Positions 37,701-46,825 of a stretch of DNA of 64,000 nt are shown piece by piece. Source of the stretch: Cryptomeria japonica (Eukaryota > Streptophyta > Pinopsida > Cupressales > Cupressaceae); NCBI RefSeq assembly GCF_030272615.1, contig NC_081415.1:192414270-192478269 (forward strand). The letters are read 5' to 3'. The translations under genes were made by a program, and so were the position numbers. The notes beneath the pieces are model-generated. The model saw only the letters and a program-made list of their open reading frames with translations, was not told where the DNA came from and ran no database searches. Each line of letters starts with the position of its first letter. The first letter of the stretch is position 1.

Positions 37701-38006
37701 GAGATGCTTGATGAACAGCGTATAAACGCTCTTGAGCATATCCAAGCGTATCACAAAACTCTACAGTGAAGCTATAATGATAAGGTTATTCAACGTTCCT
37801 TCTCAGTAGGTGATTTAGTCCTTTATGAGAATCAGCGCAATGTGAATGCCTTGCCGGCCGAAAAGGGAAAATTTAGTCCTAATTGGCTTGGACCATATAT
37901 TGTCATTGAGGATTATGGATCAGGTGCTTACAAAATAGCGGATGTAGACGGTACGCCTCTTAAAGAACCTATCAATGCTATGCACTTGCGTAGATATTAT
38001 GCTTAA
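34800..38006 (+). pseudogene. pol: RT-RH-aRH-integrase of the inner Tat element, one internal stop
   Basis: A single frame follows the TAG at 34797 and ends at TAA 38004, with one internal TGA at 37767. Counting residues from ATG 34818: RT with TDFRDLNKASLKDD (about 90) and EDYVDDIL (YVDD 188-191); gypsy RNase H (about 325-430) lacking the first Asp (YTAASS); second RNase H with YFDGS, IAEYEAL, YGDSQ and NRHADAMA (about 480-610), a full D-E-D-D set; integrase HHCC finger (about 700-755); catalytic D in WGLDLIG (779), D in ISDNGT (840) and E in QAESSNK (876), so D35E spacing; C-terminal WLGPYIV after the TGA. No chromodomain. All RT and integrase catalytic residues are present. It is the best-preserved pol in the window. 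Confidence 0.95.
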
Positions 38007-38614
38007 ATTCTTCATTTCTTATCTATCTTCTTTTCAAATCTTCAACATTGGATAATATGTTAGTGTTTCTTAATTAAAGCAAAATAGAATTAAATGTTAT
38101 ATTGTTTAATCTATATTGCTTCGTTCCTGACAAGCGTGCCTTCTTACTTTATAGTTTGTCTTGAATTCATTTATGTAAATTGTGAAAGATTTACATTTCC
38201 ATTATGCTAGCATATTATACAGTGTCTTTATGTGTTTTAAGTAGAATCGTATCATGTTGTGTTTAAATTCAAAATTAAATCACATTAGTTATATGATTCT
38301 TAGACTTAATGCATATTTCTTCCTTATCATCAATGTTGTACTTGATTAAATATTTTAATTAAGTCACACATGTATCAATTTAATCATGGAGCATTGAGAA
38401 ATCAATCACATAGAAATTAAATCCTGAACATACATGTACATTTACCAAATGTATTAGATTTAACCAAAACAAAATATACATTGTTTTAGGCATTAAAGAT
38501 AACACATTTGAGACAAAAATGAGAAGCATGTATGTATACATATATATGTGTGGATCGTGTACAAACATAGGTCACTGTATATCCAAAATGTGACCTCTCT
38601 CCTACATCATACAA
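38007..38614. other. AT-rich spacer between pol and the antisense PMD gene
   Basis: No gene. Pol (rightward) and PMD (leftward) converge here, so both polyadenylation regions would fall in this 0.6 kb. Confidence 0.6.
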
Positions 38615-40781
38615 TCATCTCCTATCCCTAGGGCTAGTGGCTGGAGAGTGTCGACTGGATGCTCCCTCCTGATCTGGCCATGGAGGTGGACCCATGGGTG
38701 TGTAGCGTGATACAGATCGTGAGTGACTCCGAGAGGAACTCCTACGATCCCTATCCATAAGGATCGCACGATAGGTGGTAGCCTCGGTCTGGGCCGCTCC
38801 TAGATCTCGCCGCACCTGCTGGAGGTCCTCTGATAGGACTCTCTCTCTCTGTCGTGCCTACTGGAGGTCCTCTGATAGGACTCTCTCTCTCTCCCTCCAT
38901 ATATCTACCTGTAATCGGAATGGGAAAAACAAATCCTCATGCCGACCCGCGTTCCCCTGAGGCCTGTAGGTAATCTGTGAGGAACTAGGGATCTGTGCTA
39001 TCATGGAGATGTCTGTCATTGCCTACTGAATCAAGGAACGCCATTCCTGCACATTAGCTGTGGCAGTAGAACAGATTTTTGTTAGTACCATTCTATATCA
39101 TCAAAGCATTAACTAATCAATATAAACCTACTCTACCTGGATCTCCCTCACGCCAGTAGGGATCATGATATGGTAGCATCTGTGACTGGGAACTTCTCAG
39201 CTCCCCTCGCTCGCATACTCTATCCACGATGGGTGTAGGCTGGATGGTACTGGTGACAGGTCTCCGTATCGCCTCCTGTTCCCCCTGTTGGGGAATAAGA
39301 GGTGGATCCAGAGCTATGGTATCGTCTCCTGAATGGTGGGGAGCTGCATCTGACTCCTCCTCATCATCTCTATCATCCTCCTCGTCATCCTCCTCATCAT
39401 CCTCATCCTCATCCGCATCATCACCTGCATCCTCCTCATCCTCCTCTCTATCTACATCCTCCTCCTCCTCCTCGTCACTGGGCTGATCGCCTGTAGGTGG
39501 ATCAAGGTCTCCCGCCTCCTCATGACCCTCTCCCTCCTCTGGCTCCTCTGACCTGGATCCCTCGTCCTCGTCTCGGTCTCCATGTCTCCATGGGCCTGGA
39601 TAGCCTGTCGGATGATCTGGTGGAAAGATAGGACCTGGATATGATCTCATAAACCATGAAACATATCTGCGCTGTGCTCCAGGCTCTGCAGAATAGTCAG
39701 TGACTACATCCTGATCTGATCCCTCTAAGTCTGTCGTCTCGATATCATCCACCGTCGGTCTCGCTACTGCTCTAGGTCTGGGAAGGACCCGTGAGTGTTG
39801 AGTATAGATGGGCACATCGGCTGGAACACACTGCTCTAGTCCGAACTGCCTCCGTACTCGATCAAAGTAGAAAGGGACTATGATGTGTGCATATCGTCCT
39901 CGCAGTAGGCGATTCCTCTGTAGACATGCTAACTGTCTCTCCATACCATCCCATCTGTGCATCCGTAGGTAAGGTCTCCACACTATCGCCTCGGCTGTCA
40001 GTCTGTCAATAATCACTCTCCAATATAACAAATCTCCAAATCTCCACTCGCTGGTCAGTGGATAAGCGAACACCCTAGGTCGCTCGCTCGCTATACTCAG
40101 TGGAAAGCCGACGGGCCTGGTGCATGTGAAGTGCTCTAAGATCCACACTTGTAGAAGTGTGCATGTCATCAAACTACAACCCTGTCCGAATACATACTCC
40201 TCCAGGTCGTGATAGAGATGTGTAAGCATACTCCGACCCCATGCATACACTCTCCTATGTCTCTCCATCGCTCTGATACACCATGTGAGGCCCCCGTGCA
40301 TGTGTGTCCCTCGCCCATTAGGGCAGACAGCTAGTGCTATGATGGCTATCATGAGGCGTCTCAGAAGTGGTATCTCCCCTGTAGGATGTAAGAGCCAGCT
40401 GACCATGATACGACCTCTCGTCTCGCTCGGCATGACTCTCCCTATGCAATACATCTGCTCCCTCTGATGATCCTCCGCTACCCAATCAGTCGCGTATGTG
40501 ACTGTCGCTCCTCTGATAGGAAGACGCAGTATACGGTACACATCCTTGAGTGTGACCGTCAGCTCTCCTACAGGAAGGTGAAAGGTAGAGGTGTCAGGAT
40601 CCCATCTCTCCATCAGTGCCATCAGCATCGCAGGATGAAATCGAATGGCCGACATAAGAATCACGTACCACAATCCTACTATCGATAGGGTGTCTCTCTC
40701 TGACTGAGTCAGCCGTGGAATCTAATCTTGCAAAGTGCGAAGAATGTGTCCCGCTGTATGCTCTCTCATGTACGGGAGACC

Positions 40782-41097
40782 CTGCAAAACGAAAACATGA
40801 CCATAATCAGTACTCAATCATCGAAATCGCAAATGCAAATTGTCACACACTATATGCTCGCCTTGTAACCCCTCGCCAGGCCTTGATTGGGGACCATGGC
40901 GCCCTGATGGGGACCATGGCGCCCTGACAGGGACCATGGCGCCCCTGTCAGGGACCATGGCGCCCTGGGGGGACCAGGGTGCCCCTCAGGGACTAGGGCA
41001 CCCTAGGTGGGCCCCCGGTCGGCGTTCAAGGACCGCATACGATCATGAAAAAGTCAAACATGCAAAAAATCAAAAGTCAAACGTTCAGTCAACTCAC
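40782..41097 (-). other. Proposed intron 1 of the inner-element PMD gene
   Basis: 316 bp between donor GTGAGT and acceptor TTTCGTTTTGCAG on the minus strand. Phase 0 on both sides joins exon 1 to a segment (REHTAGHILRTLQD) that aligns with the start of the outer element's PMD exon. The intron contains the GGCGCC motif cluster. Confidence 0.55.
40888..41010 (-). repeat. GGCGCC motif cluster inside the antisense PMD intron
   Basis: Four tandem copies of GGGACCATGGCGCCC (plus strand), spaced 17-20 bp, are followed by decayed copies (GGGACCAGGGTGCCC). Read in the PMD direction they are GGGCGCCATGGTCC, as in the leader block at 31734. A single plus-strand copy lies in each LTR U3 (about 30957 and 42129). 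Confidence 0.8.
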
Positions 41098-41259
41098 CTC
41101 GTCCAATGGCTAGTCGTCGATCACGGCCTGGCGTAGGATCTCGATCCTCGTGGGACGCTCCGGTCGTCGTGAAGGCATGGTGATGGCTAGGTGGGCTCCG
41201 CTGCACTGAATAGTATCCTGAAATCGACAAAGTGATGAATACAAGTGTCACTTTCGAAG

Positions 41260-41265
41260 TATATA
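41260..41265 (-). promoter_or_regulatory. Candidate TATA box of the inner-element PMD gene
   Basis: TATATA in the minus-strand context GAGAGTATATACTTCG, 82 bp before the proposed ATG at 41178. The motif is short and palindromic, so direction rests on context. Confidence 0.4.
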
Positions 41266-41329
41266 CTCTCGTTTGTTTATTCTTACTTCTTGAAACCCTA
41301 ATTTTTCTTCTATCATTCATTTTATCATA

Positions 41330-41747
41330 ACTTGAGTTTGGGAGATGCGATTTTCGAGCCGTTTGTTGCGTTGGAATCGTATTTTCCTTCTCCTACTCTC
41401 AGGATGTTCCAAAAAGTGTTCTGATGAAGCCTATTTAGTGAACACCCCTCATCAATACTCTCTTACACAATTTGTCGCAAGTAAACATGCTACCCTGTTT
41501 CACCTCCCTAATAAGCAAGTCGAAATAGGGGGGGGCATATAGCTACTCACAGATTTCATCACTTTCCCTAGTAAGCATTAGGTGATTTTGTGATCTAACG
41601 TTTGTTTTGTAGGGTGCGGTTCCTAACTGTGTACTGCAGATACCACTGGGGGCTTCGTTCGACGACTTATGGATATATCCTTTTTCAAATAATGTTTACT
41701 TTTCTGTACTTTAGCTTGCATATGCACGTAGTACTCATATGACCGCT
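41330..41747. other. Short region between the PMD promoter and the 3' LTR
   Basis: No gene recognised. It would hold upstream promoter sequence of the antisense gene. Confidence 0.5.
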
Positions 41748-41762
41748 AAAGTGGGGGCTAAA
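41748..41762 (+). promoter_or_regulatory. Polypurine tract of the inner element
   Basis: AAAGTGGGGGCTAAA directly precedes the 3' LTR, the expected plus-strand priming site. Confidence 0.75.
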
Positions 41763-43421
41763 TGTAGCGTCGTAAATTGTACGCACTCGCTAGGGTGGTA
41801 CAATTTCGCACCTAGTTTAGCACCCGCCTTAGTGCATTTTGCATTCTGCATTGCATTTCTCCTTAAGCACTTAATTAATCAAATTAATTAGGTCCAAGGC
41901 CCTATTTCATCATTTTCTACATCATAAAGTTGGGCCCTTTCACTAAAGCGTGCCCTTCGCATTTTATTCTTCCAATACACCACTTAATCAAAAACCCTAA
42001 TTAAGTCCTATTTCGAACTTGGGGGGCTTGGTTTCGGGGTCTAAACATCTCGAAATCACCTGTAACTTCGGGATTCTCTCTAAAATCATCATATCCGATG
42101 GCCCTGAAAATTTGGTGAAAAGTTGTCGGGACCATGGCGCCCGTGCAACATGGTCCCAGACATTTTTCCCGAAATTTTGGGAGCACGATCCAATCATAAA
42201 ATAAAGCTTAACCCCAAGAAATTGGTGGGATATTCAATCTCTAGGTCAGCCAAAATACGAATTTACGACCTAGGGTTTCATACATAAAAGCTCTCTTTCC
42301 TCATTTGAAGGGGATCGGATTTTTGTTTCCAGGAACTTCATATGCAGCGAAAGAGAAGATCTTTGAGGACTTCAACAACACTCAACATCATTTTATCAAG
42401 AATCTATCAAATTCATTCATCCACTTAGGGCTTGGAAGACATTGAAGAACAATAGAAGATTACCGACTGAAGATTGGCTTGTACTCCTCCCTTGAGGGTT
42501 GGGTATGATTTCGTATTGTTTTCATGTCTTTGCATAAGCTTTGATACATTATTTATTCATGTTTTAGATCACATTGCATCTTGATTTAGAGCATTTACAT
42601 TATCATTTACAAGCAATTAGGGTTTACTTTCTAGGTTGCTCTAGTTTGCTTTCTTGCATTTTGGACCTTGCACACACACTAGGTCTGCACACACAATACA
42701 TTTTACAAAACAACTTGGCTATTCGTGGAGGTGGAAATCACCGAAGCGGGGGTTTGACTAAGGCAAAACCCTATATAGCCGCCCCTCCCCCTTTTCAGAT
42801 TTTATTGCAGGTTTCGGGATTCGGACGACGCCGCGGGACACAGATCCGGAGAGAGAAGGCTGAGACAGAACCCTATGTGAAATTGCAGCTCAGAAGACCG
42901 GGACAGGGGCGCTGGGCACCCTGGTCTTGCCAGGACAGGGGTGCTGGGCACCCTGGTCCCTGGGACAGAGGCGCTGGGCGCCCTGGTCCTCCGGACAGAC
43001 AGTGTACAGACAATTTCCAGACAGTGTTTCAGGGTGCAGAACAGTGGTTTCCGGTGCAGTTTTCAGGACAGTGGCACCCGCGCCCCCGTCCCGAACATTT
43101 TCAGTCCGATTTCGACTCCGGGTACATATCTGCATTCTTATTTTATCCTTACACTTACAGCTGTTCATTGTTTAATCTCAATTCTGCAATCTTGTTATTA
43201 GTTCATACTTGCATTTTGAGATTAGGGTTTGAACTTGCATTACTTGATCTTACAATTTCAACAAGGGAATAGAAATCCTAATAGATATCCCGTGGCTCTC
43301 TCTTTCACCAAAAGAAGTAGCCAATTGTGCGATATCTTTAGGCTCTTTCGTATTTCGTAATGTGTGTCAAAAGGTAGGATTAGGGCATGATTAACCTAGT
43401 CTCACTTTTTTCCCCTACATA
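41763..43421 (+). repeat. 3' LTR of the inner Tat element
   Basis: This is the direct 1659-bp copy of 30591-32249, preceded by the purine tract. Differences are mostly transitions, several of them inside the GGCGCC repeat block (42900-42985). Confidence 0.95.
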
Positions 43422-43426
43422 GGAAG
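43422..43426. repeat. Target-site duplication GGAAG, right copy
   Basis: This partner of 30586-30590 fixes the 3' LTR end at 43421, where the terminal CA has mutated to TA (the 5' LTR ends CACA). Confidence 0.88.
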
Positions 43427-45135
43427 TGATTTTCTTTTGATGTTTCTTTGACAAGAAAACAAAACAAGCACACAAACACAAGAATGTTGTCCCCAAAGGC
43501 ACAAATGAGTATGGGTCTAGATCAACCCAATCCTTGGACTTGTATATGACTCTTCCTTTAGATGTATTTTAAGGTGTATTTCCAAAGCCTAAAGTCGGCT
43601 CAATTTGCACTTGGTCTTTAAAACGAACACACTTCAAACACTTTTTATCCCTAAGGTCAAATGGCCAGTTTTGATAAATTTAGCCCACATCTTGATATTT
43701 CTTCGACTTTGGTACTACATACCTTATGAATCCCGCCGTGGTAGGTAAGGATGTGATATACTAAGTCTTGCATGAGCATAACAAATAGATGATCCCTATG
43801 ATGGGGGAGTCACCACTTTTATCAAGCCACAAGTGACTTTTCAAAAAGCTATGTTTCTACTCAAGGAAATATGTATGGTGAGTATCTTGGGAGCAAAACC
43901 ATCTATGCTCTTGCACTAAATTATATCTCAAATATCCTCAATCAATAGAACGGGTGGGCTACTACTTAAAGGTGTTTAGTCATGTTCGATGTTTTTGGAC
44001 ATAAGTTCATTCTGCAGTGACTCACTTAAGAGCCTTGTAACTGGTGGTGGGGCCCATTTGTCCTTTCGCCCAGTTACACTGTAGGAACAGCTATACCCAA
44101 GGCTACAACTTTCGCTCTCACTTGATTTCTATAGCGGCTCGAAGGATTTACCGCTCGAGGTCATTCCCAAGAGTATCGATCCCTTGGCAGGCCTCTCTTA
44201 AAAAGATAAAATTTGAGTGTTACTAACACTTTTGTCTTGCACCTAGGACCACGAAAGCCAAGGGAGAGGATAGTGTGTGTTAGAGGTAGGACCACTCGAC
44301 TGACTTTTTGCACAAGCGTGCCAAACATGAAAATCACTTGTTCTTTTTAATCCATCATTGCAAAATGTGGTCTAACTATTTGGAGATGTTGCTCCAATAG
44401 CCATGATGTTCTTTTTAACTTCAAAGGCAATGTGTTTTATAATCTATAATTCGAAAATCCTGGTCAACTTAAAAGACACGTTTGCTTGAAGTAAAAACTT
44501 GTTTTGCAAAAAATCTAAAACAAATGGATTGTTCTTTTTATTTGCCCAAAAATTGAAGTGTGGCTTGTGATTTTTAAGTTTGATGCAAGAAAGAAAATTT
44601 TGTTTGTTGATTTTAAGCACCAAAAGACAAGTTATCCTAACTAGAAAGCAATATAATTTTGTGGTTGTCAAGTTTTTAAGCACCAAAAGACAAGTTTGTG
44701 ATTTTTATGGTGAGTTTTTAACCTGCACAAACAAAAACATGTTAGTAAAATCGATGTTCAAGGGGGGCTTCCACAAGCCTAAGAATTTCCATTTTTGTGG
44801 TTACAAGGCGATTTTTACAACATTCTGTTGCAATAGCGCTAGTTTGCGTTTAAACAGAAGCGCTAGTTTACACAAAAGCACTGAAAGAAGGGTAAAACCA
44901 GAGCGTCAAAAGCGCTAAAAGATCTGCAATAGCACCAGAATAAGAACCAAAGCGCTAAAATAGGGTCAAAAGCGCTGAAACTTTTACAATAGTGCTATTG
45001 TAAGAACAATAGCGCTAAAGGAAAAAGTGTCGGTAGCGCTAAAACGGGTTCAATGGCGCCGAAGCGCGACCTGTGTGACAAATTCAACAATCAGACATGT
45101 TAGTTAAAAAAAATTGATATGTTTTTGGTGCTTGG
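43427..45135 (-). other. 5' part of the outer element's leader
   Basis: Noncoding leader lies between the PBS and the inner-element insertion. A 19-bp direct repeat, AAGCACCAAAAGACAAGTT, occurs near 44616 and 44677. The PBS-proximal end carries the AGCGCT cluster. No convincing protein is encoded. Confidence 0.6.
44835..45067 (-). repeat. AGCGCT motif cluster in the gag-pol leader (outer element)
   Basis: About seven exact AGCGCT palindromes and several variants (AGCACT, AGTGCT) lie within 235 bp, starting about 70 bp from the PBS. In element sense (minus) they read TAGCGCTATTG or TTTTAGCGCTTTT, as in the PMD-side cluster read in the PMD direction. Confidence 0.8.
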
Positions 45136-45154
45136 ATTCACGTCAGGTTCACCA
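45136..45154 (-). promoter_or_regulatory. Primer-binding site of the outer element
   Basis: The minus strand reads TGGTGAACCTGACGTGAAT two bases after the LTR end. The inner element has the same site with a single change (32253). I could not assign the tRNA with confidence. Confidence 0.75.
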
Positions 45155-45156
45155 AA

Positions 45157-46546
45157 TGATGCCCTCCTAAATGGCACAAGGTTAGTCAATGATAAAATAA
45201 CACAAGACACAAAACCATTATTGTTAGTCAATCAAAAACTAATCTACAAAGGCATACCAAGAGAGACACTAAAAGCATGCTAATGTATCTAACTAAAGAA
45301 GCAAAGATTATGAGACATCTCCAACTATCTCTTAGCATGGCCTTAGCTCCTTCTCCCTTGTTCCTCTCCTCTCCAAGTTCCAAAATAGTGTAGCTCTCAG
45401 CAGCTTTTTGCACTATGGATGCTTATGGAGGATTGAGATTTAGTATTGTGCTTCAAATGTGAAATGAGAAGCTAATATTATGCTAGATGATATTAAACTG
45501 ATTTATTTTAACCAAAATGATAAGATATTAGTTTTCTATGCTAAATGCTCTCTTAAAATGCCTATATCTTAAATGCATACAAGTTTTCAGGATCTGGATT
45601 ATGAAGAAATGGGCTCTATTTATAGGAAAAATGGAGCAATGGATGGTTGAGATTGAGTAATCTCAACAAGGGTCAGGATTGAATGATTTCAAATCCATGT
45701 GAGGGCTTTCAATCTAATCCCAAGATGACAAGTGTCAATGTGAGATAGGTTGAGAGGAGAGGGAATAAACATTAAATGCTTGAAATGACCTTGGGAGTTA
45801 AAGTCAAGGTTGGTTGAATGAATAAACTCTTTATTCAAAGAATAAAGCTTTTATCCAATGGATAAACTCTTGTGCAAATGTGAAATGGATGAATATGGTC
45901 AAAACAATAAATGATTGGGGCGACAAGTTTTGAAATAACCATAAATGGTTATGTAAGAGCCATAAATGGTCATGTAAGAGCCATTAGTGGTCTTGGAAGA
46001 CTTTGGGGATTAATTTGTTGAACACACAAAGCATTAAATGCTTTTCAAAGACTTTGGAGTCTTTGAGAAGTGACTTCATTTTGCTTAGGAATGTGACAAC
46101 AATTAAGGGATGGATTAGGCTAATTAGGAAGGGGTTAGAAGAATCTAGAAGGGGATTAGATTTTGCAAGTGGATTTGGTGGGTGAGGGAAAATAGGATTT
46201 TATTAAAAATAAAAATTCATTTATTTCAATAAATGTGTGCAAGTTGCATTTGTAGGAAAATGCAAGTGGGGGGGGGGGGGTTTAAAATGATTTAAATAAA
46301 TGCTAATTTATTTAAAAGAGGAAAAGGGGGATTTTAATTAAATAAATAGATTTTATTTATTTAATTGACTTGAGTTTGATTTAATGAATTAATTAAAATA
46401 AATTGAATAATTTATTTAATTAATAGAAGAATGTTTGGAGATGAATTAATTAAATATTAATTTAATTAATTGATGGCTAGTGGATTTTTAATCAAATAAA
46501 TAGTGAATATTTATTTAATTAAAATGGACAGATTTGTGTGACTACA
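45157..46546 (-). repeat. 5' LTR of the outer Tat element
   Basis: The 1390-bp direct copy of 15281-16666 is followed leftward by the primer-binding site. It drives the minus-strand genomic transcript from the TATA box at 45617-45624. Confidence 0.95.
45617..45624 (-). promoter_or_regulatory. TATA box of the outer element's 5' LTR
   Basis: The minus strand reads CCTATAAATAGAGCC, a strong plant TATA context, about 460 bp before the LTR end. The copy in the 3' LTR is at 15741-15748. Confidence 0.65.
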
Positions 46547-46551
46547 CCTAT
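46547..46551. repeat. Target-site duplication CCTAT, right copy
   Basis: This partner of 15276-15280 confirms that 15281-46546 inserted as one unit. Confidence 0.9.
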
Positions 46552-46744
46552 AAATGGGAGGGAGGGATAAGAGGAGAGATGAAATAATAAAGATAGAGAA
46601 GAGTATGAGGGGATTGAGGGAGAGGTAGACATGGAGGGACTACAAGACCTAGGGAAGGAGATGATGCAGAGGTGGGGGGAAAGTGAGAAGAGGATGAGAG
46701 CGTTGAAAAATAAATAGGGGTAAAGGGGGAGGGATATATAAGGG

Positions 46745-46825
<81 letters not shown>

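Larger units (their letters stand above)
38615..41178 (-). pseudogene. Antisense, intron-containing PMD gene of the inner element
   Basis: I propose three minus-strand exons. Exon 1: 41178-41098, ATG to donor GAG|GTGAGT. Exon 2: 40781-39137, acceptor TTTTGCAG, donor CCAG|GTAGAG. Exon 3: 39057-38615, acceptor GCCACAG, ending TGA. Phases agree (0, then 1). Exon 2 encodes the PMD, marked by TFHLPVGELTVTLKDVYRIL, LEHFTCTRPVGFPLS and IVWRPYLR (about 40600-39950), then an extremely acidic Asp/Glu tail (about 39530-39350). Exon 3 encodes a coiled coil with a duplicated RERVLSEDLQ unit and an Arg/Ser-rich end. Four in-frame TAG codons (41112, 40724, one early in exon 3, one in the duplicated unit) disable it; all fit CAG-to-TAG or TGG-to-TAG changes. 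The homologous gene in the outer element supports the exon 2 boundary. Confidence 0.75.
30591..43421 (+). mobile_element. Inner Tat-type Ty3/gypsy retrotransposon, plus strand, gag-less, with antisense PMD gene
   Basis: This 12.8-kb element is nested in the outer element's leader in the opposite orientation. It has 1659-bp LTRs about 1.5-2% different by eye, duplication GGAAG, a PBS nearly identical to the host element's, and a purine tract at 41748-41762. Order: 5' LTR, PBS, short acidic ORF, protease, G-patch-like motif, RT, two RNase H domains, integrase, spacer, antisense spliced PMD gene, purine tract, 3' LTR. No capsid or zinc knuckle was found. Pol has three nonsense codons but otherwise a single frame, so the element is young. 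LTR and pol differ clearly from the host element, so it is a related but different family. Confidence 0.95.
15281..46546 (-). mobile_element. Outer Tat-type Ty3/gypsy retrotransposon, minus strand, with antisense PMD gene
   Basis: Two direct LTRs (1386 and 1390 bp, roughly 1.5-2% different by eye) bound the element, and the 5-bp duplication CCTAT flanks it. The orientation is minus: the PBS lies just inside the right LTR, the purine tract just inside the left LTR, the TATA box in the LTR reads on the minus strand, and gag-pol runs leftward. Order in element sense: 5' LTR, PBS, about 2.6-kb leader with AGCGCT cluster, gag, protease, G-patch-like motif, RT, two RNase H domains, integrase, low-complexity spacer, antisense PMD gene, purine tract, 3' LTR. 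The leader is interrupted by the inner element; without it the length is about 18.4 kb. Two RNase H domains and no chromodomain place it in the Tat lineage. Frameshifts and stops make it defective. Confidence 0.93.

Noticed and set aside
39229-39496. Plus-strand Ser-rich and His/Pro-rich open frames
   Set aside because: They are antisense shadows of the acidic Asp/Glu tail of the inner PMD gene.
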